A stretch of DNA of 64,000 nt from Flagellimonas sediminis (GCF_010500845.1 NZ_JAAAMI010000005.1:248001-312000); one strand, 5' to 3'. Counted from the stretch's first letter, positions 47,571 through 59,956 are shown. Made by a program: numbers and translations. Notes: generated by a model from the sequence alone, not told the origin.

Positions 47571-48634
47571 CAATTCTTTTTAAGGATTTGTACCTCGAAC
47601 AATTTGTCCCAGTTCTTACCCGTAACAAAAAAGGTCTTTCTAACAGGGTGATAGGCTACACCGTTCAAAACAGAATTGGTATCGTCCCATTCGGTACCCT
47701 TTTTCACCTGACTTTTTAGGCCACCAAAATTGATGACTCCCTCAATGGCACCTGAAGTGGCATCAATGATCATCATACTTTCCTTTTGGTATACATTGGC
47801 ATATAGTTTTCCATCCACATATTCCAGTTCATTGGCCATATTGAAGATAGACTTGTTGGTCACGGTTTCCACATGGCCTGTTTCTTCCAAGGTTTCGGGG
47901 TCAAGGAACCAGATCTTTTCAGTACCATCGCTCTTGAATATTTTTTTACCATCGTTGCATAGTCCCCAGCCTTCCCTGCTTTTACCATAGGTAAAGCTTT
48001 TGATCTTTTCAAGGTTGGTGGCATCGTATACAAAGCCCATTCCACTTTGCCAGGTAAGTTGGTAGAGTTTGTTGTTCATCAAGGTAATGCCCTCTCCAAA
48101 AAGGGAATTGTCCAAATCAATTTTTTGAAGTACTTCCCCGGTTTCAAAATTCACCTTTCTTACTGTTGACGCACCTCGTTTGCCGGTACTTTCATAGAGC
48201 ATACCATTATGAAATTCCAAGCCTTGGGTGTAGGCTTTGGTGTCGTGTGGATAAGTTTTGATGATTTCATAGGTATACACTTCTGGGGCAGAAGCGGCCA
48301 AAAGCCTCAAATCCTCTTCAACTTCCACGGATTGGCCATCCAAATCAAATTTGGCGATCAATTTTTTGTTGCCCAAAGTGGGAAGATCCAAAGTGATTTT
48401 TCCATTTTCAACAGGTAGTTCCTGTCCATCCATATAATAGTGAAGGTTGGAAATTTCGAGTTCCTTCTTGTTCTTCAAAGCAACCCCAACCTGGTCATTC
48501 TGTTGCAAAGTTTTGTTTTCCAGCTGAATGGAAAAGAGTTTGGAAGGGTCCGAATCACCTCCACAGGCCAAAAAGAAGAGAAGGATCCCCGTTAAAGAAA
48601 AAAGTTTCACCATGGTCTTAATTTCATGTTTCAT
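47570..48634 (-). CDS. Glutaminyl-peptide cyclotransferase lipoprotein
   Basis: Converts N-terminal glutamine of peptides or proteins to pyroglutamate. It is the beta-propeller (plant-type) family, PF05096: YPHDTKAYTQGLEFHNGMLYESTG, GEGITLMNNKLYQLTWQSGMGFVYD, and EWDDTNSVLNGVAYHPVRKTFFVTGKNWDKLFEV are typical. The signal peptide with lipobox FFLAC makes it a lipoprotein. The start at ATG 48634 avoids the SRP RNA; the much longer open frame upstream is an artefact. In T9SS-bearing bacteria, pyroglutamate formation on exported proteins is common, which fits. Confidence 0.9.
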   Translation of the reverse strand: MKHEIKTMVKLFSLTGILLFFLACGGDSDPSKLFSIQLENKTLQQNDQVGVALKNKKELEISNLHYYMDGQELPVENGKITLDLPTLGNKKLIAKFDLDGQSVEVEEDLRLLAASAPEVYTYEIIKTYPHDTKAYTQGLEFHNGMLYESTGKRGASTVRKVNFETGEVLQKIDLDNSLFGEGITLMNNKLYQLTWQSGMGFVYDATNLEKIKSFTYGKSREGWGLCNDGKKIFKSDGTEKIWFLDPETLEETGHVETVTNKSIFNMANELEYVDGKLYANVYQKESMMIIDATSGAIEGVINFGGLKSQVKKGTEWDDTNSVLNGVAYHPVRKTFFVTGKNWDKLFEVQILKKN

Positions 48635-48676
48635 GCTATCTGTTCCTAGAACTTCGAAATTAAGAATGAATTGGGA

Positions 48677-48706
48677 TTGCGACAAATTTAAAAGGTCGTA
48701 TATTTG
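48677..48706 (+). promoter_or_regulatory. Promoter of the SRP RNA gene
   Basis: A -33 TTG (48677-48679) and a -7 TATATTTG (48699-48706) with a 19-base spacer match the Bacteroidota consensus; the RNA begins about five bases after it. Confidence 0.75.
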
Positions 48707-48710
48707 CACT

Positions 48711-48806
48711 CGGCAAGTCCTACACGACCAGCTCCTGTAGAATCCCCCAGGGTGGGAACGCAGCAAGGGTATATGGTTGTAGCGGTGCGATGTAGGTAGC
48801 TTGCCG
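48711..48806 (+). ncRNA. ffs: Signal recognition particle RNA, small bacterial (4.5S) type
   Basis: About 96 bases that fold as a single long hairpin: CGGCAAG at the 5' end pairs with CTTGCCG at the 3' end. The apical part contains the conserved SRP S-domain sequence, with CCCCCAGGGTGGGAACGCAG (the GGAA-like tetraloop region and the symmetric/asymmetric loops where Ffh binds). It binds Ffh and guides membrane proteins to FtsY. It ends in a T6 run acting as terminator, and a clear TTG/TAnnTTTG promoter precedes it. It lies in the 5' region of the opposing cyclotransferase gene and 28 bases before an SDR gene. Confidence 0.92.
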
Positions 48807-48833
48807 TTTTTTGTTTCCAGAATTTAAGCAATC

Positions 48834-49643
48834 ATGGAAAATAAAGTTGTACTGATTACAGGAGGTTCGTCCGGCATCGGAAAATCGATCGGAACCTTTT
48901 TATCAGCCAAGGGATGCAAAGTGTATGGTACTGCCCGTAATCCCCAAAACTACCCCGATTTTGATACCTTTGAGTTGGTCCAGTTGGATGTAAAGGATAC
49001 GGAAAGTGTTAAAAATGCCGTCAAACAGGTCATTGCCAAAGCAGGCCGATTGGATGTGTTGATCAACAACGCAGGGATGGGTATTACAGGTCCCATTGAA
49101 GAAACTCCGCATGAGGAGATCCTGAACGTTTTCGATACCAATTTTCACGGTCCCGTGCACATGATGAAGGCCGTATTGCCTCAAATGCGCAAGCAGGGTG
49201 GGGGCACCATCATCAACATTACATCCATTGCGGGATATATGGGCTTACCTTATCGAGGGTTCTATTCAGCCACTAAAGGCGCCTTGGGATTGATTACCGA
49301 AGCGTTGCGTATGGAAGTGAAGGATTTTGACGTGACGGTCACCAATATTGCCCCAGGTGATTTTGCCACGAATATTGCGGCGGGAAGGTACCATGCTCCC
49401 GTTTTAGACGGTTCGGCCTACGAGGATAAATATGCCCAGACCATTAATGCCATCAATGATGATGTGGACAGTGCCGGTGATCCCATTCAAGTGGCAAAAG
49501 CAGTATACAAGATCATGCAGCAAAAAAAGCCCAAAGTACACAACCCCGTTGGGGCGTTCATGCAAAAGTTTTCCTTGAGACTAAAAAGTCTTTTGCCCGA
49601 CAAAGTCTACGAAAAACTATTGATCAACCATTATAAGTTGTAG
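48834..49643 (+). CDS. SDR-family oxidoreductase
   Basis: A 269-residue short-chain dehydrogenase/reductase. It has the classical motifs: TGGSSGIG (9-16, NAD(P) binding), NNAG (78-81), catalytic Ser131, Tyr144 and Lys148 (YSATK). The substrate cannot be assigned. The C-terminal tail (SLRLKSLLPDKVYEKLLINHYKL) is similar to those in lipid- or retinol-type SDRs. It starts 27 bases after the SRP RNA. Confidence 0.93.
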   Translation: MENKVVLITGGSSGIGKSIGTFLSAKGCKVYGTARNPQNYPDFDTFELVQLDVKDTESVKNAVKQVIAKAGRLDVLINNAGMGITGPIEETPHEEILNVFDTNFHGPVHMMKAVLPQMRKQGGGTIINITSIAGYMGLPYRGFYSATKGALGLITEALRMEVKDFDVTVTNIAPGDFATNIAAGRYHAPVLDGSAYEDKYAQTINAINDDVDSAGDPIQVAKAVYKIMQQKKPKVHNPVGAFMQKFSLRLKSLLPDKVYEKLLINHYKL

Positions 49644-49681
49644 TTTTATAACCCTTAAAAACAAATCATAAACAGTCACCA

Positions 49682-50338
49682 ATGAAATTTTTTATTGATA
49701 CCGCCAATCTTGACCAAATTAAGGAAGCCCAAGCATTGGGCGTACTTGACGGGGTAACTACCAATCCATCCCTAATGGCCAAGGAAGGCATTACAGGAAA
49801 GGACAATATCCTCAAGCATTATGTGAATATCTGCAATATTGTGGAAGGGGATGTTTCCGCTGAAGTGGTCGCCACGGATTTAGATGGTATGATCAGGGAA
49901 GGAGAGGAGCTTGCCGATCTTCATGAACAGATTGTAGTAAAGATCCCGATGATTAAAGATGGGGTAAAAGCCCTTAAATACTTTTCGGATAAAGGAATCC
50001 GTACCAATTGCACCTTGGTGTTCTCTGCAGGTCAGGCATTATTGGCAGCCAAGGCAGGAGCCACGTATGTTTCACCATTTTTGGGAAGGTTGGATGATAT
50101 TTCTACCGACGGTCTTAACTTGATATCCGAAATCCGTTTGATCTATGACAATTACGATTTTGAGACCCAGATTTTGGCTGCATCCATCCGCCACACCATG
50201 CACGTGATCGATTGTGCCAAGATTGGTGCCGATGTCATGACCGGACCTTTGTCATCCATAGAAGGTTTGTTGAAGCACCCTCTTACCGATATCGGATTAC
50301 AACAATTCCTTGCTGATTATAGAAAAGGAAATTCCTAA
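49682..50338 (+). CDS. fsa: Fructose-6-phosphate aldolase / small transaldolase
   Basis: A 218-residue class I aldolase of the short transaldolase (TalC/Fsa) subfamily, Schiff-base Lys87 in [31 protein letters not shown] and [13 protein letters not shown] are family motifs. It may act as fructose-6-phosphate aldolase or as a transaldolase of the pentose-phosphate pathway; sequence alone cannot separate these. A good terminator follows. Confidence 0.93.
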   Translation: MKFFIDTANLDQIKEAQALGVLDGVTTNPSLMAKEGITGKDNILKHYVNICNIVEGDVSAEVVATDLDGMIREGEELADLHEQIVVKIPMIKDGVKALKYFSDKGIRTNCTLVFSAGQALLAAKAGATYVSPFLGRLDDISTDGLNLISEIRLIYDNYDFETQILAASIRHTMHVIDCAKIGADVMTGPLSSIEGLLKHPLTDIGLQQFLADYRKGNS

Positions 50339-50357
50339 ATAATTAGGATCAAAACAA

Positions 50358-50395
50358 AAAATAAAGGCCCTGAATATTCGGGGCTTTTTTATTTA
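50358..50395. terminator. Bidirectional terminator between the aldolase and the thioredoxin-like gene
   Basis: A-rich left arm, GC stem (GGCCC / GGGGC with a G-T pair), small loop around GAATATTC, and a T6 run on the right. The A and T flanks are mutually complementary, so it can end both the plus-strand aldolase transcript and the minus-strand transcript of the thioredoxin-like gene. Confidence 0.8.
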
Positions 50396-51778
50396 TAGGG
50401 ATTTGTAGAGATCGGCAAAACCGTCAATGACCACGGTGTCCTTGGCTATCACACATTTGTTGAGGCCATCGATGATCATTGCCATCTGGATTTCTTTGAA
50501 GTTTTCACCATAATACTGCTTCGTCTTGTCCAAGCGGTATTCATCCATCAGCATCTTCCATTGTGGGTAACTGGTCCTCAGGTTAATGCCCACAAAATTG
50601 TAATGGGGGTATTTCTTTTCAAGTTCGGTTATATGCTGGTTCACATTTTTGAAATGTTTCTTTTGGGAAGCAGTCCAGAAATAAAATACCGTGTTCTTCT
50701 TGCTATTGGCCAATTCCTTTAAAGAAACCTCTTGGCCATGCGCATTTCTGAGTGCCAAATTCGGAAGAGTAGTGTTGGGTTGCAGGTTTTTGATACTTCT
50801 GTAGAGCAAATCTATTTCTTCCTTGTGCTCCTTATTGGACGATAGCGATTGGAACTTATCGATGAACAGACGGCATTCCTCGCTAGGGTTATGTTCCTTC
50901 AATAAATAATCAATTGCAATATTTCTAAAGAGTATATCACGAAGACCCTGCTGTTTCACAATACTGTCCACCAAGGTTAGTTTGTGTTTGTTGAAATGAA
51001 GACGATCACTCACTGGCTGTCCTTCGGTGGTACAATCCTCAAGACAGGTCATATAGGCCAAGTTTCCAAAATGCCACTTCATGTAGTCAAAATAGGGCCT
51101 AAAATAGGTAAAGTCCTTATTGTCTAAATTGATGTTTTTCCTATAGTCGTAAAAATTTTGGGGGAGGTCATGAAAGGATACCTCTCCAGTTTGTTTCTTA
51201 TGGAAGAAGGGATATTTTTCTTTATTGATGTACAGGTCATAATCGATGGAAGCCTTGGCCATGTCCAAAACACGACCGGATAATTGGTTGTCGGTGACAA
51301 ACTGATTTAAATGCTCCAGTTTAAGGGCGCGTAGGGAATCAATTTTACTGGAAAACTCGTTTGGGTCCAAAGGGTAAAAATCTTGAACAACGGCTTCATC
51401 CTTCTCATTGCTCAAGAACATTTCTATCAAAAAATTGTTTATTTCACTTCCTTTCCCGGAGTACACCAAGGATTCGTCGAATTCAACGGTATTCAATCTG
51501 GCCAACAAACTGTCCCCTTGTTGTAGGTACACATATTGCAGTTCGGGCGCATGATCAAAGTGGTAAAGTCCTTCGTCAATACTGTCCAAGTTAAAGGCAA
51601 ATCGGTTCTGGTCGTCGAGCTTTACTGAATCTACATAAGAGTCGTTGTGATAGAGCACCACATAGTCACTCGTAGGGTTCACTATCTCGCCACCAAAAAA
51701 AACTGTTGATTGTTGTTCTGTTTTGTCAGAACAAGAGAAAACAAAGAATAAGGTGAGGCCGAGTAAAAATTTTACCAT
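50393..51778 (-). CDS. TlpA-like lipoprotein with a cysteine-free thioredoxin domain
   Basis: A 461-residue lipoprotein (lipobox VFSC, Cys16). Residues 20-320 form a DUF4369-like N-terminal region and a helical middle, as in many Bacteroidota TlpA/DsbE relatives. The C-terminal 130 residues are a thioredoxin fold, but the redox motif is replaced: where active proteins read WATWCxPC, here it is FWTASQKKHF, with no cysteine in the site. The domain should therefore be unable to catalyse disulfide exchange and may be a binding module. ATG 51778 is preferred over 51796. Confidence 0.82.
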   Translation of the reverse strand: MVKFLLGLTLFFVFSCSDKTEQQSTVFFGGEIVNPTSDYVVLYHNDSYVDSVKLDDQNRFAFNLDSIDEGLYHFDHAPELQYVYLQQGDSLLARLNTVEFDESLVYSGKGSEINNFLIEMFLSNEKDEAVVQDFYPLDPNEFSSKIDSLRALKLEHLNQFVTDNQLSGRVLDMAKASIDYDLYINKEKYPFFHKKQTGEVSFHDLPQNFYDYRKNINLDNKDFTYFRPYFDYMKWHFGNLAYMTCLEDCTTEGQPVSDRLHFNKHKLTLVDSIVKQQGLRDILFRNIAIDYLLKEHNPSEECRLFIDKFQSLSSNKEHKEEIDLLYRSIKNLQPNTTLPNLALRNAHGQEVSLKELANSKKNTVFYFWTASQKKHFKNVNQHITELEKKYPHYNFVGINLRTSYPQWKMLMDEYRLDKTKQYYGENFKEIQMAMIIDGLNKCVIAKDTVVIDGFADLYKSL

Positions 51779-51907
51779 ATGCAGGGAACCTTCCATTAGG
51801 CTACCAAAAATAGCAATACGGGTGGGTCCACGTTGTTAATGGGTAGTTAAATGTTGTTAAGGTGCGTAATTCTGCCGTTCAAATAACACTGCATATGTTA
51901 GAAATAA

Positions 51908-54321
<2,414 letters not shown>

Positions 54322-54463
54322 AGTTAAGGAATTGAATTCTTGAATATGACATCCGTCATAAAATTCAATATGTTAAGATATTGTTAAATAAAACAGGCTA
54401 TCGAATTTTCAAAGTGGAATTCAGGAAAATGGTGTATCTTATCGAAGTTTTTGGCATTTAATC

Positions 54464-54475
54464 GTATAATTATAC
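54464..54475. promoter_or_regulatory. Perfect 12-bp palindrome GTATAATTATAC before the fasciclin gene
   Basis: An exact 12-base palindrome that ends 36 bases before the fasciclin ATG. It could be an operator or simply the AT-rich promoter core; it is not a match to the TAnnTTTG consensus. Confidence 0.4.
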
Positions 54476-54511
54476 TATAACAAAGTTGGTCCCAAACTCT
54501 TAAGAACACTG

Positions 54512-55042
54512 ATGAAAGCCCCCATTTCAAAAATCCTATTCGGCATTTGTATGGTCATTTCCGTCTTCGGAATGGCCCAAAATGCGTCCAAAGACCTAAA
54601 CTTCAATGCCGAAGAAACCAGCAACTATACGATTTTATTGGCAGCGGTAAAAGCTACCCAATTGGAAGATTTGTTGGATAAATCCGGGCCCTTTACCATT
54701 TTTGCTCCTTCGGATGCAGCTTTTGAAAAATTTTCTAGCGAGAAAATTGCCCAACTTATCAATTCAAAGGACAAAAGTGCGCTGAAATCATTGTTGACCT
54801 ACCATATCGTGGCTGGACAATTGACGGCTAGTCGTATTTTGAGCGCGATGTGCAGGGGAAATGGCAAAGCAAGCTTTACCACAGTCCAAGGGAAAAAATT
54901 AATGGCCCATTTAGATGGTTACGATATTGTTTTGACCGACCCCATGGGAAATACAGCACGCATTACCACAGCAGACCTCAATATGAACAAGGATGATGTG
55001 GTTCATGAAATTGATAGCGTGATTCTACCTACCCAAATGTAA
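54512..55042 (+). CDS. Fasciclin (FAS1) domain exported protein
   Basis: A 176-residue protein with a signal peptide (MKAPISKILFGICMVISVFGMAQ) and one FAS1 domain with the H1 and H2 motifs: FTIFAPSDAAFEKF and LLTYHIVAGQLTA. FAS1 proteins are surface or periplasmic adhesion-type modules. Its stop directly abuts the stop of pheT on the other strand without a spacer. Confidence 0.92.
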   Translation: MKAPISKILFGICMVISVFGMAQNASKDLNFNAEETSNYTILLAAVKATQLEDLLDKSGPFTIFAPSDAAFEKFSSEKIAQLINSKDKSALKSLLTYHIVAGQLTASRILSAMCRGNGKASFTTVQGKKLMAHLDGYDIVLTDPMGNTARITTADLNMNKDDVVHEIDSVILPTQM

Positions 55043-57460
55043 TTAGCGAAGTTCCGCTCCCAACTCCTTTTGATACTGGGCCAATAGTTTGCCCATAATC
55101 TTGTCGATTTGCTTATCGGTAAGGGTTTTTTCCTCGTCCAACAAGGTAAAACTCACTGCATAGGATTTTTTGCCTTCTGGAAGGTTTTTGCCCGTGTACA
55201 CATCAAAGAGGTTTACCTTTTTCAAAAGCGATTTTTCAGTTTTCCAAGCGATGTCATATACTTTTTGGAAACTTACCGAGTCATCCAACAATAAAGCGAA
55301 GTCACGGGTTACCTCGGGGAATTTTGGTATTTCCCTGAAAGTTACATTTTGGGTGCTGATTGTTTCCAAAATCGCATCCCAATCAAAATCAGCAAAGAAC
55401 ACTTCTTGTTTCAGGTCGAATTTTTTAAGCTCTTTCTTGGAGACCAACCCAAAAGTGGCCAAGGTGGTTTTGTTCTTCACAAGGCTTAACCCTTCGGATA
55501 GTTGATGGGGATGTTGCGGTAGTGCCTCAAGGTCTTTTATGCCCAAGCGGTCAAAAATGGTTTCCACAATTCCTTTTATATAGAAGAAATCTGTATTTTT
55601 TGAAACTGTGGACCAAGAATTCTGATTGCGCTCCCCGGAAACATAGAGGGCTAAATGCCTTTTCTCTTCATGTCCGTTCGTAATTTTTTTATAGGTTTTA
55701 CCAAACTCAAAAAGCTTGAGATCGGTTTTTTGCCTGTTATGGTTGTATCCTACGGTTTGTAGACCGGAAGACAACATGGATGTTCTCATGACAGATAGGT
55801 CCGAGCTTAAGGGATTCAACATTTTTACTGCCAGGCTTTCCTCTTGCAAAGAAATAGTGTCAACCGAAACTAGACTATTGGTCATGATTTCATAAAAACC
55901 TTTTGCGGCCAAAGTGTTTCCAACAATATCCTGGATCCTATGGTTTTCAAATCTGGAGGTTGTTGCTATGGAGGCATTCAATTTTTCTTTGAAATCGATA
56001 TTGTTGTACCCATAGACCCTAAGTATTTCCTCAATAACGTCTACCTCGCGCGTGACATCCACCCGATACGTGGGAATAGTCAAGCCAAGCCCTGATTCCG
56101 TCACGTTATTGATGCGGATTTCCAAGGAAGACAAAATGGATTTGATGGTATCTCTTGGTATTTCCTGTCCAATAAGGTTGTATATCTTATCGAAAGTCAA
56201 AAACACTTGACGTTCCTGTGGCTTTTTAGGATAGAGGTCTACGATTTCAGAAGAAATGTATCCCCCGGTAATTTCCCTGATGAGCAGTGCTGCCCGTTTT
56301 AGGGCGTATTCAGCCATGTTGATGTCGATTCCGCGCTCAAAACGGAAGGACGCATCGGTGTTAAGGCCGTGTCTTTTAGCTGTTTTGCGAATGGCAATTG
56401 AATCAAAATAGGCACTTTCCAAAAATATGGAAGAAGTGTTCTCAGTAACCCCAGAGTTCAGTCCACCGAAAACCCCGGCAATACACATTGGTTTTTCAGA
56501 ATCACAGATCATTAGATCTTCAGCGTGCAGTTCCCTTTCCACCCCATCCAATGTTTTGAACTTGGTACCGGCAGCCAAAGTTTTCACTTCAATCTTATTG
56601 CCTTTAATTTTAGAGGCATCAAAAGCATGCAAAGGTTGGCCAAGCTCGTGCAATACATAGTTGGTAACGTCCACCACGTTGTTTATAGGGGATAGTCCAA
56701 TGGCCTTCAACCTGTTTTTTAACCAATCGGGAGAATCTTGAACAATGATGTTGGTAATCGTAACCCCGCAATATCTAGGGGCCAAATGGCTGTCCTTGAC
56801 CTCAACATCAATTTTTAAAGATCGGTTGTCAATAGAAAAGTTGCTGGTTGATGGGGTAACCAACTCCTTTAGGATTTCCTTTTGTTCCAATCCGGCCTTT
56901 AGATCACGGGCCACCCCAAAATGGCTCATGGCATCCGCACGGTTAGGGGTAAGGCCTATTTCGAAAACCTCATCATCCACCACATCAAAAATCTTGGAAC
57001 AAGGCGTGCCAGGCTTCAATTCTTCGTTCAGGATCATTATGCCATCGTGACTGCTGCCGAGACCAATTTCGTCCTCGGCACAGATCATCCCTTGACTTTC
57101 CTCCCCACGGATTTTACCTTTTTTAATTACCCAAGCTTCCCCTTCTGTGGTATACAAGGTGGTTCCGATGGTTGCCACAGGAACTTTTTGGCCTGCAGCT
57201 ACGTTGGGGGCACCACAAACAATCTGTAACGGAGTTTCTTGGCCAACATCCACGGTGGTCAATTTAAGTCGGTCTGCATTTGGGTGCTGTTCGCAAGTGA
57301 GCACATGTCCCACAACAATACCCTTTAAACTGCCCTTCACGGATTCGAATTTGGATATACCCTCAACTTCCAGACCTAAATCTGTTAAAAGTTCGCCTGT
57401 TTTTTGGGAGTCCCAATCAATATTCAAAAATTGCTTCAGCCAGTTGTAAGAAATCTTCAT
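55043..57460 (-). CDS. pheT: PheT, phenylalanyl-tRNA synthetase beta subunit
   Basis: The 805-residue beta chain of PheRS. The order is the N-terminal tRNA-binding EMAP-like domain (VVGHVLTCEQHPNADRLKLTTVDVG), B3/4 editing domain, B5, the synthetase-like core, and the C-terminal ferredoxin-like anticodon-binding domain (FPEVTRDFALLLDDSVSFQKVYDI). The alpha subunit gene (pheS) is not next to it, which is normal in flavobacteria. Stands alone on the minus strand. Confidence 0.97.
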   Translation of the reverse strand: MKISYNWLKQFLNIDWDSQKTGELLTDLGLEVEGISKFESVKGSLKGIVVGHVLTCEQHPNADRLKLTTVDVGQETPLQIVCGAPNVAAGQKVPVATIGTTLYTTEGEAWVIKKGKIRGEESQGMICAEDEIGLGSSHDGIMILNEELKPGTPCSKIFDVVDDEVFEIGLTPNRADAMSHFGVARDLKAGLEQKEILKELVTPSTSNFSIDNRSLKIDVEVKDSHLAPRYCGVTITNIIVQDSPDWLKNRLKAIGLSPINNVVDVTNYVLHELGQPLHAFDASKIKGNKIEVKTLAAGTKFKTLDGVERELHAEDLMICDSEKPMCIAGVFGGLNSGVTENTSSIFLESAYFDSIAIRKTAKRHGLNTDASFRFERGIDINMAEYALKRAALLIREITGGYISSEIVDLYPKKPQERQVFLTFDKIYNLIGQEIPRDTIKSILSSLEIRINNVTESGLGLTIPTYRVDVTREVDVIEEILRVYGYNNIDFKEKLNASIATTSRFENHRIQDIVGNTLAAKGFYEIMTNSLVSVDTISLQEESLAVKMLNPLSSDLSVMRTSMLSSGLQTVGYNHNRQKTDLKLFEFGKTYKKITNGHEEKRHLALYVSGERNQNSWSTVSKNTDFFYIKGIVETIFDRLGIKDLEALPQHPHQLSEGLSLVKNKTTLATFGLVSKKELKKFDLKQEVFFADFDWDAILETISTQNVTFREIPKFPEVTRDFALLLDDSVSFQKVYDIAWKTEKSLLKKVNLFDVYTGKNLPEGKKSYAVSFTLLDEEKTLTDKQIDKIMGKLLAQYQKELGAELR

Positions 57461-57589
57461 ACCCCGTTTTTAGAGTGGACAAATATAAAACAATAGGGGA
57501 ACAGATTCAACGTAAATAATGGTCATATACCGTTTGGTTTGATATGTTGTCGACTGGATTTGTTACATTTAAGAAAAATCTTTCATTAT

Positions 57590-58831
57590 ATGAAATGGAA
57601 ATGGTCCTTGTTAGTGGTTGCTTTACTGGTGGTTACGTCCTGCAAGAAGGATGTGAAAAAAGAACTGGCCCTAGGTGACTGGAGGGCTACTATGGGTGTT
57701 TCGGAAGGGCAGGAATTGCCTTTTAACTTTACCCTGTCCAAAGATGAAACTGGCAATTATCTAATGAAAATGTACAATGCAGAGGAAGAAGTGGTGGTGG
57801 ACGAGTTCTCCTTTAACGGGGATTCCATCAACATACGGATGCCCATTTTTGAGGGATATATTTCCGGAACCTATTCGGAAAACGAAATCAAAGGTAATTT
57901 CATTGAAGAAGAAAAGGAGCGTTCCGTGTCGTTTGCCGCAAAATTTGGCAAGCATGATCGATTTGAAGTAAAACAAGAAGCCTTGGTGAACATTTCCGGT
58001 GTTTGGGAAGCATATTTCAACGTAAATACGGATAATGAATACCCGGCCAAAGGTATTTTTATGCAGAATGGCAATAAAGTAAAGGGTACTTTCCGGACCA
58101 AAACTGGGGATTACCGCTATTTGGATGGAGTGCTATCCGGTGACAGTCTTAAACTTTCCGCGTTTGATGGTTCCCATGTTTTTCTGTTCTTGGCACAGGT
58201 GACCGATAGTACTTTGGATGGTAGGTTCTATTCGGGCAGGCATAGTGTGCAGGAGTTTTTGGGTGCCCGCAATGAAGCCTTTGAACTTCCTGATTCTGAT
58301 AGTCTTACCTATTTGAGGGACGGTTATGAAAAACTGGATTTTTCCTTCCCTGATGAAACGGGAAAAATGGTACACCTTTCCGATCCGCTTTTTAAAGGCA
58401 AACCCGTTTTGGTACAGATTATGGGTACTTGGTGCACCAATTGCTTGGATGAAACCCGGTTCTATGTGGATTTTTTGGAAAAGAATCCTGATCTTGATGT
58501 GCAGTTTGTAGGGTTGGCTTTTGAATATGCCAAAACGGAAGAGAAAGCATTTGAAGGCATTAAACGGTTGAAAGAGCGCGAAGATGTTCCCTATCCCATT
58601 CTATTGGCCCAGTATGGCACTTCCAACAAACAAAAGGCCAATGAAAAATTGCCCATGCTCAATCATATTTTGTCCTATCCAACAACCATTTATATTAATA
58701 AGGACGGACAGGTTTCCAAAATCCACACGGGGTTCAATGGGCCTGCCACTGGGGATAAATTTGAACAATTCAAACAACAGTTCAATGAAACGTTGCGGTC
58801 GTTGACGGGAGAAAAAGTTGAGGCTAAATAA
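57590..58831 (+). CDS. TlpA-family thioredoxin-like lipoprotein
   Basis: A 413-residue lipoprotein: lipobox VVTSC (Cys18), a long N-terminal beta-rich region (DUF4369-like repeats around 60-230), then a thioredoxin-fold domain with intact active site WCTNC (Cys282 and Cys285). Such proteins reduce disulfides or help cytochrome c maturation in the periplasm. It overlaps the end of leuB by eight bases in convergent orientation. Contrast with the cysteine-free relative at 50393. Confidence 0.9.
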   Translation: MKWKWSLLVVALLVVTSCKKDVKKELALGDWRATMGVSEGQELPFNFTLSKDETGNYLMKMYNAEEEVVVDEFSFNGDSINIRMPIFEGYISGTYSENEIKGNFIEEEKERSVSFAAKFGKHDRFEVKQEALVNISGVWEAYFNVNTDNEYPAKGIFMQNGNKVKGTFRTKTGDYRYLDGVLSGDSLKLSAFDGSHVFLFLAQVTDSTLDGRFYSGRHSVQEFLGARNEAFELPDSDSLTYLRDGYEKLDFSFPDETGKMVHLSDPLFKGKPVLVQIMGTWCTNCLDETRFYVDFLEKNPDLDVQFVGLAFEYAKTEEKAFEGIKRLKEREDVPYPILLAQYGTSNKQKANEKLPMLNHILSYPTTIYINKDGQVSKIHTGFNGPATGDKFEQFKQQFNETLRSLTGEKVEAK

Positions 58832-59942
58832 TGGTTGATTTACCTAGATCGATATTCTCATCGTTCATGTTGAAGTTGTCCTCAATATCCACAATGTTAT
58901 GGGCAATAAAATCGCCCACTTGGCTTGTACTGTGGTGACTTTTAGATTTTAGGTCGATGGTGACAATACCTTTCTTCAATGATTTATCCACCGCTTTTTT
59001 CACGGCCCAAGCCTCTTCATGTAGTCCGAAATGTTCCAAAAGCATTGCTGCGGACAGGATAGAGGCGATGGGATTGGCAATATTTTTGCCTTTTGCTTGA
59101 GGGTACGATCCATGAATAGGCTCAAAAAGTGCATTCTCATCTCCAATGGATGCCGAGGCCAATAACCCGATGGAACCGCTGATGACACTTCCTTCGTCGG
59201 AAAGAATATCACCGAACATATTTTCCGTCAAGATCACGTCAAATTGGGTTGGGTTTAAAATGATCTGCATGGCAGCATTGTCCATGAACATATGTTCCAA
59301 GGTCACTTCCGGATAACTTTCACCGATACGGGTGACCACTTTTCTCCATAACCGTGACGATTCCAATACGTTGGCCTTGTCCACCAGGGTAACTTTCTTT
59401 TTTCTGGCTTTGGCGGCCTTGAAGGCCAAGTGGGTAATTCGACTGACCTCATCTTCGGAATATTCACAAAGGTCGGAAGCAACGGTACCTTCTTCGTTCA
59501 ATTTTTTCTCACCAAAATAGATACCACCGGTCAATTCCCTAAAGATCACAAAATCTGTACCTGCAATGATTTCCTTTTTTAATGGAGATTTGTTCAAAAG
59601 GGTGGGGTGAGAAATAACAGGCCTTATATTGGCGTAAAGCCCAAGTGCTTTTCGGAGTTGGAGCAAGCCTTGTTCGGGTCTGACCTTGGCATCCGGATTG
59701 CTATCGTATTTGGGGTCGCCTATTGCCCCGAACAATACCGCATCCGCTTCTAGGCAAAGACTGAGCGTTGCCTCGGGTAAGGGTGTGCCTTTTTGCTCCA
59801 TGGCTATGGCACCTACGGGTGCTTCCTTAAACGTAAAAGTGTGGTTGAAGGTTTCTTCTACCGCTTGCAAACACTTCACCGCTTGGGCCAATACTTCGGG
59901 TCCAATACCATCACCAGGAAGTAAAGCAATATTAAGGTTCAT
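58824..59942 (-). CDS. leuB: LeuB, 3-isopropylmalate dehydrogenase
   Basis: Third enzyme of leucine synthesis: oxidative decarboxylation of 3-isopropylmalate with NAD+. The 372-residue protein has the LLPGDGIGPEV start, the NADH loop KYDSNP..RPEQGLLQLRK, the substrate Tyr/Lys region ELTGGIYFG and VDKANVL, and the metal-binding Asp in MFGDILSDEGS. It follows leuA by 14 bases in the same operon. Confidence 0.97.
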   Translation of the reverse strand: MNLNIALLPGDGIGPEVLAQAVKCLQAVEETFNHTFTFKEAPVGAIAMEQKGTPLPEATLSLCLEADAVLFGAIGDPKYDSNPDAKVRPEQGLLQLRKALGLYANIRPVISHPTLLNKSPLKKEIIAGTDFVIFRELTGGIYFGEKKLNEEGTVASDLCEYSEDEVSRITHLAFKAAKARKKKVTLVDKANVLESSRLWRKVVTRIGESYPEVTLEHMFMDNAAMQIILNPTQFDVILTENMFGDILSDEGSVISGSIGLLASASIGDENALFEPIHGSYPQAKGKNIANPIASILSAAMLLEHFGLHEEAWAVKKAVDKSLKKGIVTIDLKSKSHHSTSQVGDFIAHNIVDIEDNFNMNDENIDLGKSTII

Positions 59943-59956
59943 AAGAAGACCTTTGT

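Noticed and set aside
48635..48766. Upstream extension of the cyclotransferase gene
   Set aside because: It lies in the SRP RNA and its promoter; the lipoprotein signal begins at 48634.
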